The position numbers and the translations under genes are program-made. The notes beneath the pieces are model-generated. The model worked only from the letters and a program-made list of their open reading frames with translations. It was not told where the DNA came from and did not search any database. 42,335 nucleotides of DNA from Streptomyces torulosus (GTDB taxonomy: Bacteria > Actinomycetota > Actinomycetes > Streptomycetales > Streptomycetaceae). Location: the NCBI RefSeq assembly GCF_001419765.1, contig NZ_LIRK01000251.1, positions 1 to 42,335 of the forward strand, in the 5' to 3' direction. How positions within the stretch are numbered: position 1 is the first letter of the stretch; every line of letters begins with the position of its first letter. Below, in pieces: positions 23,407 to 30,472 of the stretch.

Positions 23407-24285
23407 TCATCTGCCGCGTAGCGCCTCGATGACGCGGGCGAACGCCTCCATGTTCGGCTCCAGGACCGTGAGATACGTGAAGCCGTACCGTTTCCGTTGC
23501 GCCAGTACCTGTTCGACGATCTCGTCCAGCGTCCCCACGAGGACCAGCGGCAGCCGCAGGACCTGCTCCTCGCTCAGATGCGGGATGTGCCTGAGCCACG
23601 GCCGCACGGCGGCGCCGCGGTCCTCGGTGAACTCCACGATCTGGATCAGCAGATTGAGCTCGGCCGGCTCCTCCCGGCCGGCGGCGAACTCGTGGTACCG
23701 GCCGACCCGTTCGTCCAACTCCTCCGCCGTGAGCGCCTCCAGTGTGCCGCCCGCCCCCGGCCGGGCGCCCGTGAACGCCGCGATGTCCGCGTGCTCGGCG
23801 GTGACCCGCAGCATCCGGTCGCCGTTGGCGCCGACGAGCAGCGGTACGGTCCGCTGCGCGGGGCGCGGTTGGTGCTCCTCCGAGTCGAGGAGCCGCCGTA
23901 ACTCCGCGATCGTCCGGGCGAGATGGTCGACGCGCTCGCGCGGCGACCCCCACGGCAGGCCCGCCCTCTCGTGCTCGGCCGGCACGTACCCGGTGCCGAG
24001 CCCCAGCTCCAGGCGACCGTCGGTCAGCGCGTCCGTGGTGGCCACCTCGCGCGCGAGGAGCGCCGGGTTCCAGAAGCCCGCGTTGAGCACGAACGTGCCG
24101 ACCCGCGGACGTTCGGTCGCCTCCGCCGCGGCGACCAGTGCCGGGAACGGGGCCGGCATGCCCAGATGGTCGGGGACCAGGATCACGTCGTAGCCGAGCC
24201 GCTCGGCCCTGCGGCACTTCGCGCGCCACTCCTCGGCCGAGGTCGGATTGAGCAGATTGACTCCGAAACGGAACGGGCGCGGCAT
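23407..24285 (-). CDS. LLM-class (luciferase-like) F420-dependent oxidoreductase
   Basis: A 292-residue TIM-barrel oxidoreductase of the bacterial luciferase-like superfamily, in the branch that generally uses coenzyme F420. Visible marks are FRFGVNLLNPTSAEEW at the N-terminus, YDVILVPDHLG (residues about 31-41), RPRVGTFVLNAGFWNPALLAREVATTD, and LGLGTGYVPAEHERAGLP, a family core. The substrate is unknown. GAGGAG lies seven bases before the ATG at 24285. It faces narK tail to tail across 105 bases that hold two copies of CTGCCGCGCCGTCCCCCTGC. It stands at the island's right edge; whether it belongs functionally to the island is uncertain. Confidence 0.88.
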   Translation of the reverse strand: MPRPFRFGVNLLNPTSAEEWRAKCRRAERLGYDVILVPDHLGMPAPFPALVAAAEATERPRVGTFVLNAGFWNPALLAREVATTDALTDGRLELGLGTGYVPAEHERAGLPWGSPRERVDHLARTIAELRRLLDSEEHQPRPAQRTVPLLVGANGDRMLRVTAEHADIAAFTGARPGAGGTLEALTAEELDERVGRYHEFAAGREEPAELNLLIQIVEFTEDRGAAVRPWLRHIPHLSEEQVLRLPLVLVGTLDEIVEQVLAQRKRYGFTYLTVLEPNMEAFARVIEALRGR

Positions 24286-24434
24286 GAACTCTCCTCACCG
24301 ACAGGGGATTTGAGCCTGGGTTTCCCGGCGAGTACACCACCCGGGCGCGCTCGCTGCCAGCACGCCCGGTCTGCGGGCCTCCGCACGCTTGGCCCGCGGC
24401 ATCAGCTCGCCCGGCCCACGGCCCCGCCGGACGG

Positions 24435-27005
24435 TCACTCGTGCGCGATCGCCGCCAGCACATTCATCCGCGACGCCCGCAGCGCCGGCAGCAGGGCGGC
24501 CACCACACCGACCACCGCCGAGCCGATCACCACGGCGACGACCGTGCCCCACGGGATCGCCAGCGCCTTCATGCCCTGGAGCGCCAGCACCTGCTGCACG
24601 CACACCCCCCACACCAGCCCCAGCGCCAGCCCGAGGACCGCGCCGAACACGGCGATCACCACCGACTCCAGCCGGATCATCCGCCGCAGCTGCCGCCGGC
24701 CCAGGCCGATCGCGCGCAGCAGCCCGATCTCCCGGGTGCGCTCGACCACCGACAGGGCGAGGGTGTTCACCACGCCGAGCACGGCGATCACGATCGCGAG
24801 GCCGAGCAGCGCGTACACCAGGTACAGCAGCACGGCGATCTGGCCGCGGACCAGTTCCTTGTAGTCGGCCTGGTCCCGCACTTGCACCTGGGGGTACGCG
24901 TCCAGCGTCCGCTCCAGGTTCGCGCGCAGTTCGTCGGCGCCGACCCCGGAGGCGGCGTTCACGTACAGCGCCGAGTCCTGACCGTCGGGCACGTACCGCT
25001 CGACGGTGCCCGTCCCGAAGAAGAGGCCGCCCTGCATCCCGAAGCCGTCGGCGGTGTCCTGGTCGGTGAGCGCGGCGACCTTCAGCTCGGCGTCCTTCCC
25101 GCCCGGGAACCGCACCGGGACCGTGTCGCCGATCGTCACGTCGTGCTCGCGGGCGAAGTCCACGTCCATGCCGAGGGCGCCGTCGGCGAGCGCGGCGGCG
25201 CTGTCGCCCTCGGCGTAGGTGACGTTCGCGACCTCGTCGAGCCGGGGGTCGTAGGCGGCGGCCGTGGTCTCGATCCGCTCGCCGTCCGGCAGCCGCACGG
25301 CGACGGGCGCGAACCGCTGCCGTACGACGAGGCCGGCGCCCTCCGTGTCGCGGACCTTGTCGGTGACCTCCTGGGGGAACGGCAGGAAGTTCTGGTTCTG
25401 GACGACGAAGTCCGCGCCCAGCGTCTTGTCGATCTCGTTGTCGAACGACTTGGTCATCGACGCGCTCGCCACGGACATCCCGGCGACCAGCGCGAGTCCC
25501 ACCATCAGCGCGGCGGCCGTCGCTCCCGTACGGCGCGGGTTGCGCAGCGCGTTGCGCTGGCTCATCCGGCCGACGGAGCCGAACAGCGCGGGGAACGCGC
25601 CGCCGAGGACCCGGATCACGGGCCGTACCAGGAGCGGGCCCGCGATGACGGTCGCGATCAGGGTGAGGACGACGCCGAGGCCGAGGAGCGAGGCCGCCGA
25701 GCCGGTGTCCGACGACACCGCGCACCCGACGAGCGCGGCGGCGCCGGCCGCGCCGACGACCGCGCCGACCAACGCCCGCGTCCGCAGCGGCCGGCCCACC
25801 CCGGCGATCTCGGCGTCCGTGAGCGCCGCCATGGGCGACACGGCCGCCGCGCGCCGCGCCGGCAGGTACGCCGCGACGAAGGTCACCCCGAGCCCGACGA
25901 CGTACGCCGCGATCGGCGTCCCCACGCCGACCACCATCTCGGTGGACTTGAGGTTCATCCCGAACGCGCCCATGAGCTCGATCAGCCCGAAGGCCAGCCC
26001 GATGCCCGCGGCGAGGCCGAGCGTCGACCCGACCAGGCCGAGGAGCGCCGCCTCGGTGAGCACGGACCGGCGCACCTGTCGCTGGTCGGCGCCGAGGGCG
26101 CGCAGCAGGCCCAGCTCACGGGTGCGCTGGGCGATGAGCATCGAGAAGGTGTTGACGATGAGGAACACCCCGACGAGCGTCGCGATGCCCGCGAAGCCCA
26201 GCATCACGTACTTGATGACGTCGAGGAACCCGCCCAGCGAGGCGGCCGCCGAATCGGCCTGCTCGTCGGCGGTCTGGTACTCGTAGGTGCCCGGCCCGAG
26301 CGCGGCGGCGATCCGTTCCTTCAGCTGGGCGTCGCCGACACCGGGGGCAGCGGTCACCGAGATGCTCGTGGCGGCGTCCGGGTCGCCCAGCAGCCGGGTC
26401 TGCGCGGTCGGGGTGTCGAGGAAGACCAGCGCGGCGCCGGGGTTGGTGGTGGTGAAGGTGGCGATGCCGACGATCCTCACCTTGAAGGAGCCGGGTGCGG
26501 CGAGCACGGTGAGCGTGTCACCGATCGCCACGTCCTTCTTCTTCGCGGTGTCGGCGTCCAGCAGCGCCTGACCGGGGCCCTTGGGCGCGTGCCCGCTGGT
26601 CAGCTCCACGGGGCTGCGGTCGGTGGGGTACCAGTCGGTCGCGATGGTGGGGGCGCCGGTCGTCGGGCCCACCGACTCGTTGTCCCGGTCGACGACGGTG
26701 ATGTTCTCCACGGCCGCGTCGACATGGGTGTCCGCGACGCCGTCGACCTTCGCGACCCGCTCGGCGAGCGAGGCGGGCACGGTGTCCACGGCCCCGGACG
26801 GCATCTGCCCCTCCAGATCGTCGTCCTTCGGGCCGACGGTGACATCGGCCGAGGTGGACGCGAAGAGACGGTCGAAGGTACGGGTGACCGTGTCCGAGAA
26901 GATCAGACTGCCCGCGACGAACGCCACGGACAGGACGACGGCCAGCGCCGAGAGCACCAGCCGCCCCTTGTGCGCCAGGAAACTCCTGAGGGTCGCCTTC
27001 AGCAC
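24435..27005 (-). CDS. FtsX/MacB-type ABC transporter permease
   Basis: An 856-residue membrane subunit with two FtsX-type modules. A first transmembrane helix lies at about residues 15-35, followed by a large extracytoplasmic domain (about 40-255) and a helix cluster at about 265-400. A second signal-anchor-like helix (about 490-510), another extracytoplasmic domain, and three C-terminal helices (about 720-850) follow. The VLGVVNTLALSVVERTREIGLLRAIG segment is the family's conserved coupling region, mirrored in the first half by VNTFSMLIAQRTRELGLLRALG. Such permeases do not form classical channels; they use ATP for mechanotransmission or lipoprotein/peptide export. The GTG at 27005 lies four bases after the ATPase stop with AAGGA upstream, so the two are one operon. 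Substrate unknown. Confidence 0.9.
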   Translation of the reverse strand: MLKATLRSFLAHKGRLVLSALAVVLSVAFVAGSLIFSDTVTRTFDRLFASTSADVTVGPKDDDLEGQMPSGAVDTVPASLAERVAKVDGVADTHVDAAVENITVVDRDNESVGPTTGAPTIATDWYPTDRSPVELTSGHAPKGPGQALLDADTAKKKDVAIGDTLTVLAAPGSFKVRIVGIATFTTTNPGAALVFLDTPTAQTRLLGDPDAATSISVTAAPGVGDAQLKERIAAALGPGTYEYQTADEQADSAAASLGGFLDVIKYVMLGFAGIATLVGVFLIVNTFSMLIAQRTRELGLLRALGADQRQVRRSVLTEAALLGLVGSTLGLAAGIGLAFGLIELMGAFGMNLKSTEMVVGVGTPIAAYVVGLGVTFVAAYLPARRAAAVSPMAALTDAEIAGVGRPLRTRALVGAVVGAAGAAALVGCAVSSDTGSAASLLGLGVVLTLIATVIAGPLLVRPVIRVLGGAFPALFGSVGRMSQRNALRNPRRTGATAAALMVGLALVAGMSVASASMTKSFDNEIDKTLGADFVVQNQNFLPFPQEVTDKVRDTEGAGLVVRQRFAPVAVRLPDGERIETTAAAYDPRLDEVANVTYAEGDSAAALADGALGMDVDFAREHDVTIGDTVPVRFPGGKDAELKVAALTDQDTADGFGMQGGLFFGTGTVERYVPDGQDSALYVNAASGVGADELRANLERTLDAYPQVQVRDQADYKELVRGQIAVLLYLVYALLGLAIVIAVLGVVNTLALSVVERTREIGLLRAIGLGRRQLRRMIRLESVVIAVFGAVLGLALGLVWGVCVQQVLALQGMKALAIPWGTVVAVVIGSAVVGVVAALLPALRASRMNVLAAIAHE

Positions 27006-27009
27006 GGTC

Positions 27010-27882
27010 TCAGTCCTTGTCGAGGTCGGTGGTCCCGGTGGTGCGCGCGTCGGCGGGGGCGCCCTCCCCGTCGGTCGTGGCGCGCGGGTCGAGCCCGGAG
27101 GGCTGGGCGCCGCTCCCGCTGAACAGGCGCATGCGTTCGAGGACCGCCTCGGCCGTGGGGTGCTCCATCCGGTCCACGATCCGTCCGTCGGCGAGATAGA
27201 GCACCAGGTCGGAGTGGGCGGCGGCGCCGGGGTCGTGGGTGACCATGACGACGGTCTGGCCCAGCTGGTCGACGGCCTCGCGCAGGAAGCCCAGCACCTC
27301 CAGTCCGGCCCGCGAGTCGAGGTTGCCGGTGGGCTCGTCCGCGAAGATCAGCTCGGGCCGGGATGCGAGGGCGCGGGCGCAGGCGACCCGCTGCTGCTGG
27401 CCGCCGGACAGCTGGGACGGCCGGTGCCCCAGCCGGTTGCGCAGTCCGAGCGTGTCGATGACCTGGTCCAGCCACTTCTCGTCGGGTTTCCGGCCCGCGA
27501 TGTCCATCGGCAGGGTGATGTTCTCGGCCGCGTTCAACGTCGGGATCAGATTGAACGACTGGAACATGAAGCCGATGCGGTCCCGGCGCAGCCGGGTCAG
27601 CTCACGGTCCTTGAGCCCGGTGATCTCGGTGTCCCCGAGCCACACCTGCCCGGCCGACACGGTGTCGAGCCCGGCCAGACAGTGCATCAGTGTGGACTTT
27701 CCCGAGCCTGAGGGGCCCATCACCGCAGTGAAGCGGCCGCGCGTGATGTCCACGTCGACCGAGTCGAGGGCGAGCACCGCCGTCTCGCCCGAGCCGTACG
27801 CCTTCGTCAGGCCCCGGGCGCGGGCGGCGACACCGTCGGCTTCCGCGCGGCCGAGGGAGTGCTCAGCGGCAGCAGTGGACAA
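27010..27882 (-). CDS. ABC transporter ATP-binding protein (MacB/LolD type)
   Basis: The ATPase partner of the permease that follows it. All nucleotide-binding motifs are present: Walker A GPSGSGKST (about residue 55), a Q-loop in FMFQSFNLIPTL, the signature LSGGQQQRVACARAL, Walker B ELIFADEPTGNLDS and the H-loop THDP. The 290-residue form starts at the TTG at 27882, which has GGGAGG six bases upstream and matches the usual N-terminus (STAAAEHSLG). An ATG at 27912 is in frame but has no ribosome binding site. After the ATPase core a roughly 45-residue Gly/Asp/Thr-rich tail is probably disordered. It is divergent from the toxin-antitoxin pair across 249 bases. Confidence 0.92.
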   Translation of the reverse strand: MSTAAAEHSLGRAEADGVAARARGLTKAYGSGETAVLALDSVDVDITRGRFTAVMGPSGSGKSTLMHCLAGLDTVSAGQVWLGDTEITGLKDRELTRLRRDRIGFMFQSFNLIPTLNAAENITLPMDIAGRKPDEKWLDQVIDTLGLRNRLGHRPSQLSGGQQQRVACARALASRPELIFADEPTGNLDSRAGLEVLGFLREAVDQLGQTVVMVTHDPGAAAHSDLVLYLADGRIVDRMEHPTAEAVLERMRLFSGSGAQPSGLDPRATTDGEGAPADARTTGTTDLDKD

Positions 27883-28096
27883 AACGGCCTCCCTGCTCGA
27901 ACGAGTTCGCATTCCGGGCGTTCTCGGACGAGCCTAATGTGATCCAGTCCACAGCGGATATCCCCCCGAAGTCCGAGGCGGCCTCCGTCGCAGGTCGGGC
28001 ACCGGATGTCGGTGTAAGGGGCATGAGTGTCACGCCCCTAGGGGCGCGGCGGCCAGCGCTCCCGACGGGGAGGCGTGCCCGGTGGGCACGGGGCCC

Positions 28097-28125
28097 TTGC
28101 CGTGCTAGCACTCCGGCGCTAGCGT
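28097..28125 (+). promoter_or_regulatory. leaderless promoter with operator for the RHH/Fic pair
   Basis: TTGCCG (28097-28102), a 17-base spacer and TAGCGT (28120-28125). Only six bases separate the -10 from the ATG at 28132, so the transcript should begin at the start codon. Two copies of the palindrome GCTAGC (28104-28109 and 28118-28123) flank ACTCCGGC within the promoter, an arrangement suited to autorepression by the RHH protein. The wider region 27883-28096 shows only GC-rich short dyads such as CCCCTAGGGG. Confidence 0.6.
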
Positions 28126-28131
28126 CGAGGC

Positions 28132-28404
28132 ATGGCCAAGACCCAGCTGAACGTACGGGTGGACGAGGACACGGCGCGAGCCGCCCGGGAGCGAGCCCTG
28201 GAGCGCGGGATGAGTGTCAACCGGTACATCGAGGAGCTGGTCAGACAGGACACGGGCGAGGTGGGCCACACCTTCGTCGAGTCCGCGGCCGACTTCATGA
28301 AGCAGTACGAGGCGGTCTTCGCCGAGGAGTTCGACGGCGCCCCCACCCGGACGACATCGAAGACGGCGGGGGAACCCGGGGGCGGGCGCGAGGGACGTCA
28401 CTGA
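28132..28404 (+). CDS. ribbon-helix-helix antitoxin-like protein
   Basis: A 90-residue protein whose first 40 residues (TQLNVRVDEDTARAARERAL then MSVNRYIEELVRQD) form a ribbon-helix-helix DNA-binding fold: one beta strand, helix, turn, helix. The remainder is an acidic helix followed by a disordered Gly/Arg tail, as in antitoxins that wrap their partner. It is four bases upstream of the Fic-like gene and is preceded by a leaderless promoter with a dyad operator, so autoregulation is likely. Antitoxin function is inferred from the arrangement; no activity can be seen. Confidence 0.8.
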   Translation: MAKTQLNVRVDEDTARAARERALERGMSVNRYIEELVRQDTGEVGHTFVESAADFMKQYEAVFAEEFDGAPTRTTSKTAGEPGGGREGRH

Positions 28405-28408
28405 TCCC

Positions 28409-28783
28409 TTGAGCCAGCTCAGAATCGACCTCGCCTGGCTGCTGATGGTCGCCGAACAGAAGACGCCCGGAGATCCCCAGGTCAGCGACTGGGGCGCCCT
28501 CGTCGCGGCCGTCGCCCGGCACGACGCGCAGATCTTCGACGTCCCCGTCTACGACACTCCGCACGCCCGCGCCGCCTCCCTCCTGCAACTCCTGATGCAC
28601 GTCCCGGCCCTGGAGCGCTCCAACGCGCTGTTCGCCTCCGCCGTCGCCTACGGCTACCTCGTCGCCAGCGGCGTCAAGGTCGTCACCTCCGCCGAGCAGG
28701 TGCGCGAACTGGCCAGACTCGTCAAGAGTGGCGAGGCCACGGTGCAGGACATCGCCCAGGAACTGCGCCAGTGGAGCCGGTGA
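28409..28783 (+). CDS. degenerate Fic/Doc-family toxin-like protein
   Basis: A 124-residue all-helical protein of the group annotated in streptomycetes as the Fic-family toxin component of a toxin-antitoxin pair. Active Fic/Doc enzymes need HxFx(D/E)GNxxxR. Here the corresponding helix start reads VPALERSNALFASAVAY: the catalytic His is replaced (an H stands two residues earlier in LLMHVPALE), and the GN and Arg positions are not conserved. The fold may be kept without AMP- or phosphotransfer activity. The start is the TTG at 28409, supported by the conserved SQLRIDLAWLLMVAEQ beginning. Spacing to the antitoxin is four bases. A hairpin downstream separates it from the convergent methyltransferase gene. 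Confidence 0.72.
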   Translation: MSQLRIDLAWLLMVAEQKTPGDPQVSDWGALVAAVARHDAQIFDVPVYDTPHARAASLLQLLMHVPALERSNALFASAVAYGYLVASGVKVVTSAEQVRELARLVKSGEATVQDIAQELRQWSR

Positions 28784-28792
28784 ACGACGACC

Positions 28793-28814
28793 GCCCGGCG
28801 CCTCGACGCCGGGC
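28793..28814. terminator. hairpin between convergent genes
   Basis: GCCCGGCG (28793-28800) pairs perfectly with CGCCGGGC (28807-28814) over a six-base loop, directly between the Fic-like gene and the methyltransferase gene. There is no T-run, as is usual in this organism type. Confidence 0.6.
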
Positions 28815-28831
28815 AGATACGTCAGGCGGCC

Positions 28832-29503
28832 CTACTCCGCGACCTCCTCGTCCGGGCCGGAGCGTCGGGCCCGGCCCAGTACGTGGTGCGAGCTGGGAAG
28901 GCGCGGGCCCCGCGGCGGTAGGGACAGCTCCTTGACCGACTCGATCTCGAACGCCGCGGCCCCGATCGCGCCCACCGGGTCGCGGGACACATGGCAGCCG
29001 CCGAACAACAGGGGCCACACCGTGTGGTCCAGCGCCCGCCGGGTCGTGCGCATCACCCGGCCGCCTCCCCCGCCGTGCTCGAAGAACCGCAGCTCACCGC
29101 CGGGACGCAGCACCCGCCGGATCTCCCGCAGCGCACGCTCCACATCCCGCACGCTGCACAGCACCAACGACACCACGGCCGCGTCGAACGCCTCGCTCTT
29201 GACCGGCAGGGCCTCCGCCGCGCCCGGCACGACATCCACCGGCACATCGGCGCGCAGGGCCGCCTCCAGGGCCAACTTCCGCAGGGAGCGCTCCGGTTCG
29301 ATCGCCACGACCTCCGCGACCGTACGCGGGTAGTGCGCGAAGTTGAGGCCGTTGCCGGCGCCGATCTCGATGACCCGTCCCGAGAGCCCGGCGAGCAGCT
29401 CGTCGCGCAACGGGCCGACCATCGGCTCCGCCGACACGCTCAGCCGGGCGTAGAACCGGGCGAACAGAGGATGGCGCACGGCGTCCTTGCCGACACGGAC
29501 CAT
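28832..29503 (-). CDS. class I SAM-dependent methyltransferase
   Basis: A 223-residue Rossmann-fold methyltransferase of the UbiE/Methyltransf_11 kind. Motif I is VIEIGAGNGLNFAHY (about residues 44-58), motif II VVAIEPERSL (acidic residue that holds the ribose hydroxyls), then GAAEALPV, and the post-motif strand FDAAVVSLVLCSV followed by IRRVLRPGGELRFFEH. Homologous streptomycete proteins are described only generally; the substrate is unknown. The C-terminal part (FEIESVKELSLPP...) is family-specific. CGGGAGG precedes the ATG at 29503. Upstream, GTCCCC-CGTC-GGGGAC (29541-29556) is a perfect six-base dyad that could be an operator. The rest of 29504-29676 shows no gene. Confidence 0.85.
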   Translation of the reverse strand: MVRVGKDAVRHPLFARFYARLSVSAEPMVGPLRDELLAGLSGRVIEIGAGNGLNFAHYPRTVAEVVAIEPERSLRKLALEAALRADVPVDVVPGAAEALPVKSEAFDAAVVSLVLCSVRDVERALREIRRVLRPGGELRFFEHGGGGGRVMRTTRRALDHTVWPLLFGGCHVSRDPVGAIGAAAFEIESVKELSLPPRGPRLPSSHHVLGRARRSGPDEEVAE

Positions 29504-29676
29504 GACGGACCTCCCGAGGAGGACGACAGATACCCGGATTGTCCCCCGTCGGGGACCGGCTCACCCGTCCGGCGCCGAGAGGCGGACACGACGGCGCCCG
29601 CCGCGCGGCCCTGGGGAGGAGGTCGCGCGACGGGCGTCGGTCGTACGGCGGGCGGTGTTCCCGAGGTGCCGGGAGG

Positions 29677-30363
29677 TCAGGCGATGAAGTTCCGCACCTG
29701 CTCGTAGACGCCGTGGTCGTTGTTCATCTCGTTGTGCGAGACACAGCCGACCTCGACGTTGGTGGCTCCGTTCAGGATCGCGGTGGTGTCCGGGGTGAGC
29801 GCGTCGTCGCAGTTCGACCAGTAGCTGGCGTACGACACACTGCCCGGCGTCTCGTCACCGGAGTTGAGCGAGGTCAGGAACGAGCTGCCGGTGTACATCT
29901 CGCCACACGAGGTGTACAGCCAGCGGCACCAACCCGCCACGGTCGTCCCGTGGTTGACGCCGGCCGTGGAGACGAAGTCGTCGACGTACGCCGTCCCGCC
30001 GAGGTTCTTCAGGTAGTAGCGGGAGCTGAGCGCGCCCATCGAGTGGACGACCACGTCGACCTTGGAGGCACCCGTCGAGGCGAGCACGCTCTGGATCTTC
30101 GTCTTCAGCTGCGCCGCCGTCGTGGCGTTCGACTGGCCCCAGTCGTACGACCAGGAGTGCAGCTCCGAGGCGGTGTAACCGTCCGCCTTGAAGTACGCGA
30201 TCCAGTCGTCCCAGCTGCTGGACGAACTGCTCAGACCGTGTACGAAGACGACCGGGGTGTGGGTCGCGGCCCGGGCGGGGGTCGCGGAGAAGGTCAGGGA
30301 CAGCAGGAGCGTGCTGGTCACGGTCGCGAGGGCCGTGGCGATACGGCGCATGCGGCGATGCAT
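29677..30363 (-). CDS. secreted triacylglycerol lipase (alpha/beta hydrolase)
   Basis: A 228-residue exported lipase. Residues 1-32 are a classic Sec signal peptide: basic start (HRRMRR), hydrophobic core ([17 protein letters not shown]) and cleavage near ARA-A. The mature protein begins with [15 protein letters not shown] (oxyanion region). The nucleophile elbow is VVHSMG (Ser), the Asp is expected in the [11 protein letters not shown] segment, and the His is in NNDHGVY near the C-terminus. Four Cys ([16 protein letters not shown]) probably form disulphides. AGGAGG precedes the ATG. It is divergent from a LuxR-family regulator across 109 bases. The lipase fold is firm; the natural substrate is inferred from family. 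Confidence 0.9.
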   Translation of the reverse strand: MHRRMRRIATALATVTSTLLLSLTFSATPARAATHTPVVFVHGLSSSSSSWDDWIAYFKADGYTASELHSWSYDWGQSNATTAAQLKTKIQSVLASTGASKVDVVVHSMGALSSRYYLKNLGGTAYVDDFVSTAGVNHGTTVAGWCRWLYTSCGEMYTGSSFLTSLNSGDETPGSVSYASYWSNCDDALTPDTTAILNGATNVEVGCVSHNEMNNDHGVYEQVRNFIA

Positions 30364-30472
30364 GGAGCCTCCTGAAACGGGTGGGGTTCGTCAGGAGTGT
30401 CAGCGGGGTCTACGCGCGCCGCATCGGTGAAATCGCCGGTCTTTACTGGTCGGTTAACTCGCAAGTAACGTG

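Noticed and set aside
24441-27122. Plus-strand frame antisense to the ABC permease and ATPase
   Set aside because: Low-complexity antisense translation; the minus-strand genes have complete ABC motifs.
28103-28123. CIRCE (HrcA) operator suggested by CTAGCACTCC
   Set aside because: The second half (GAGTGCTAA-type) is missing; GCTAGC palindromes explain the symmetry better.
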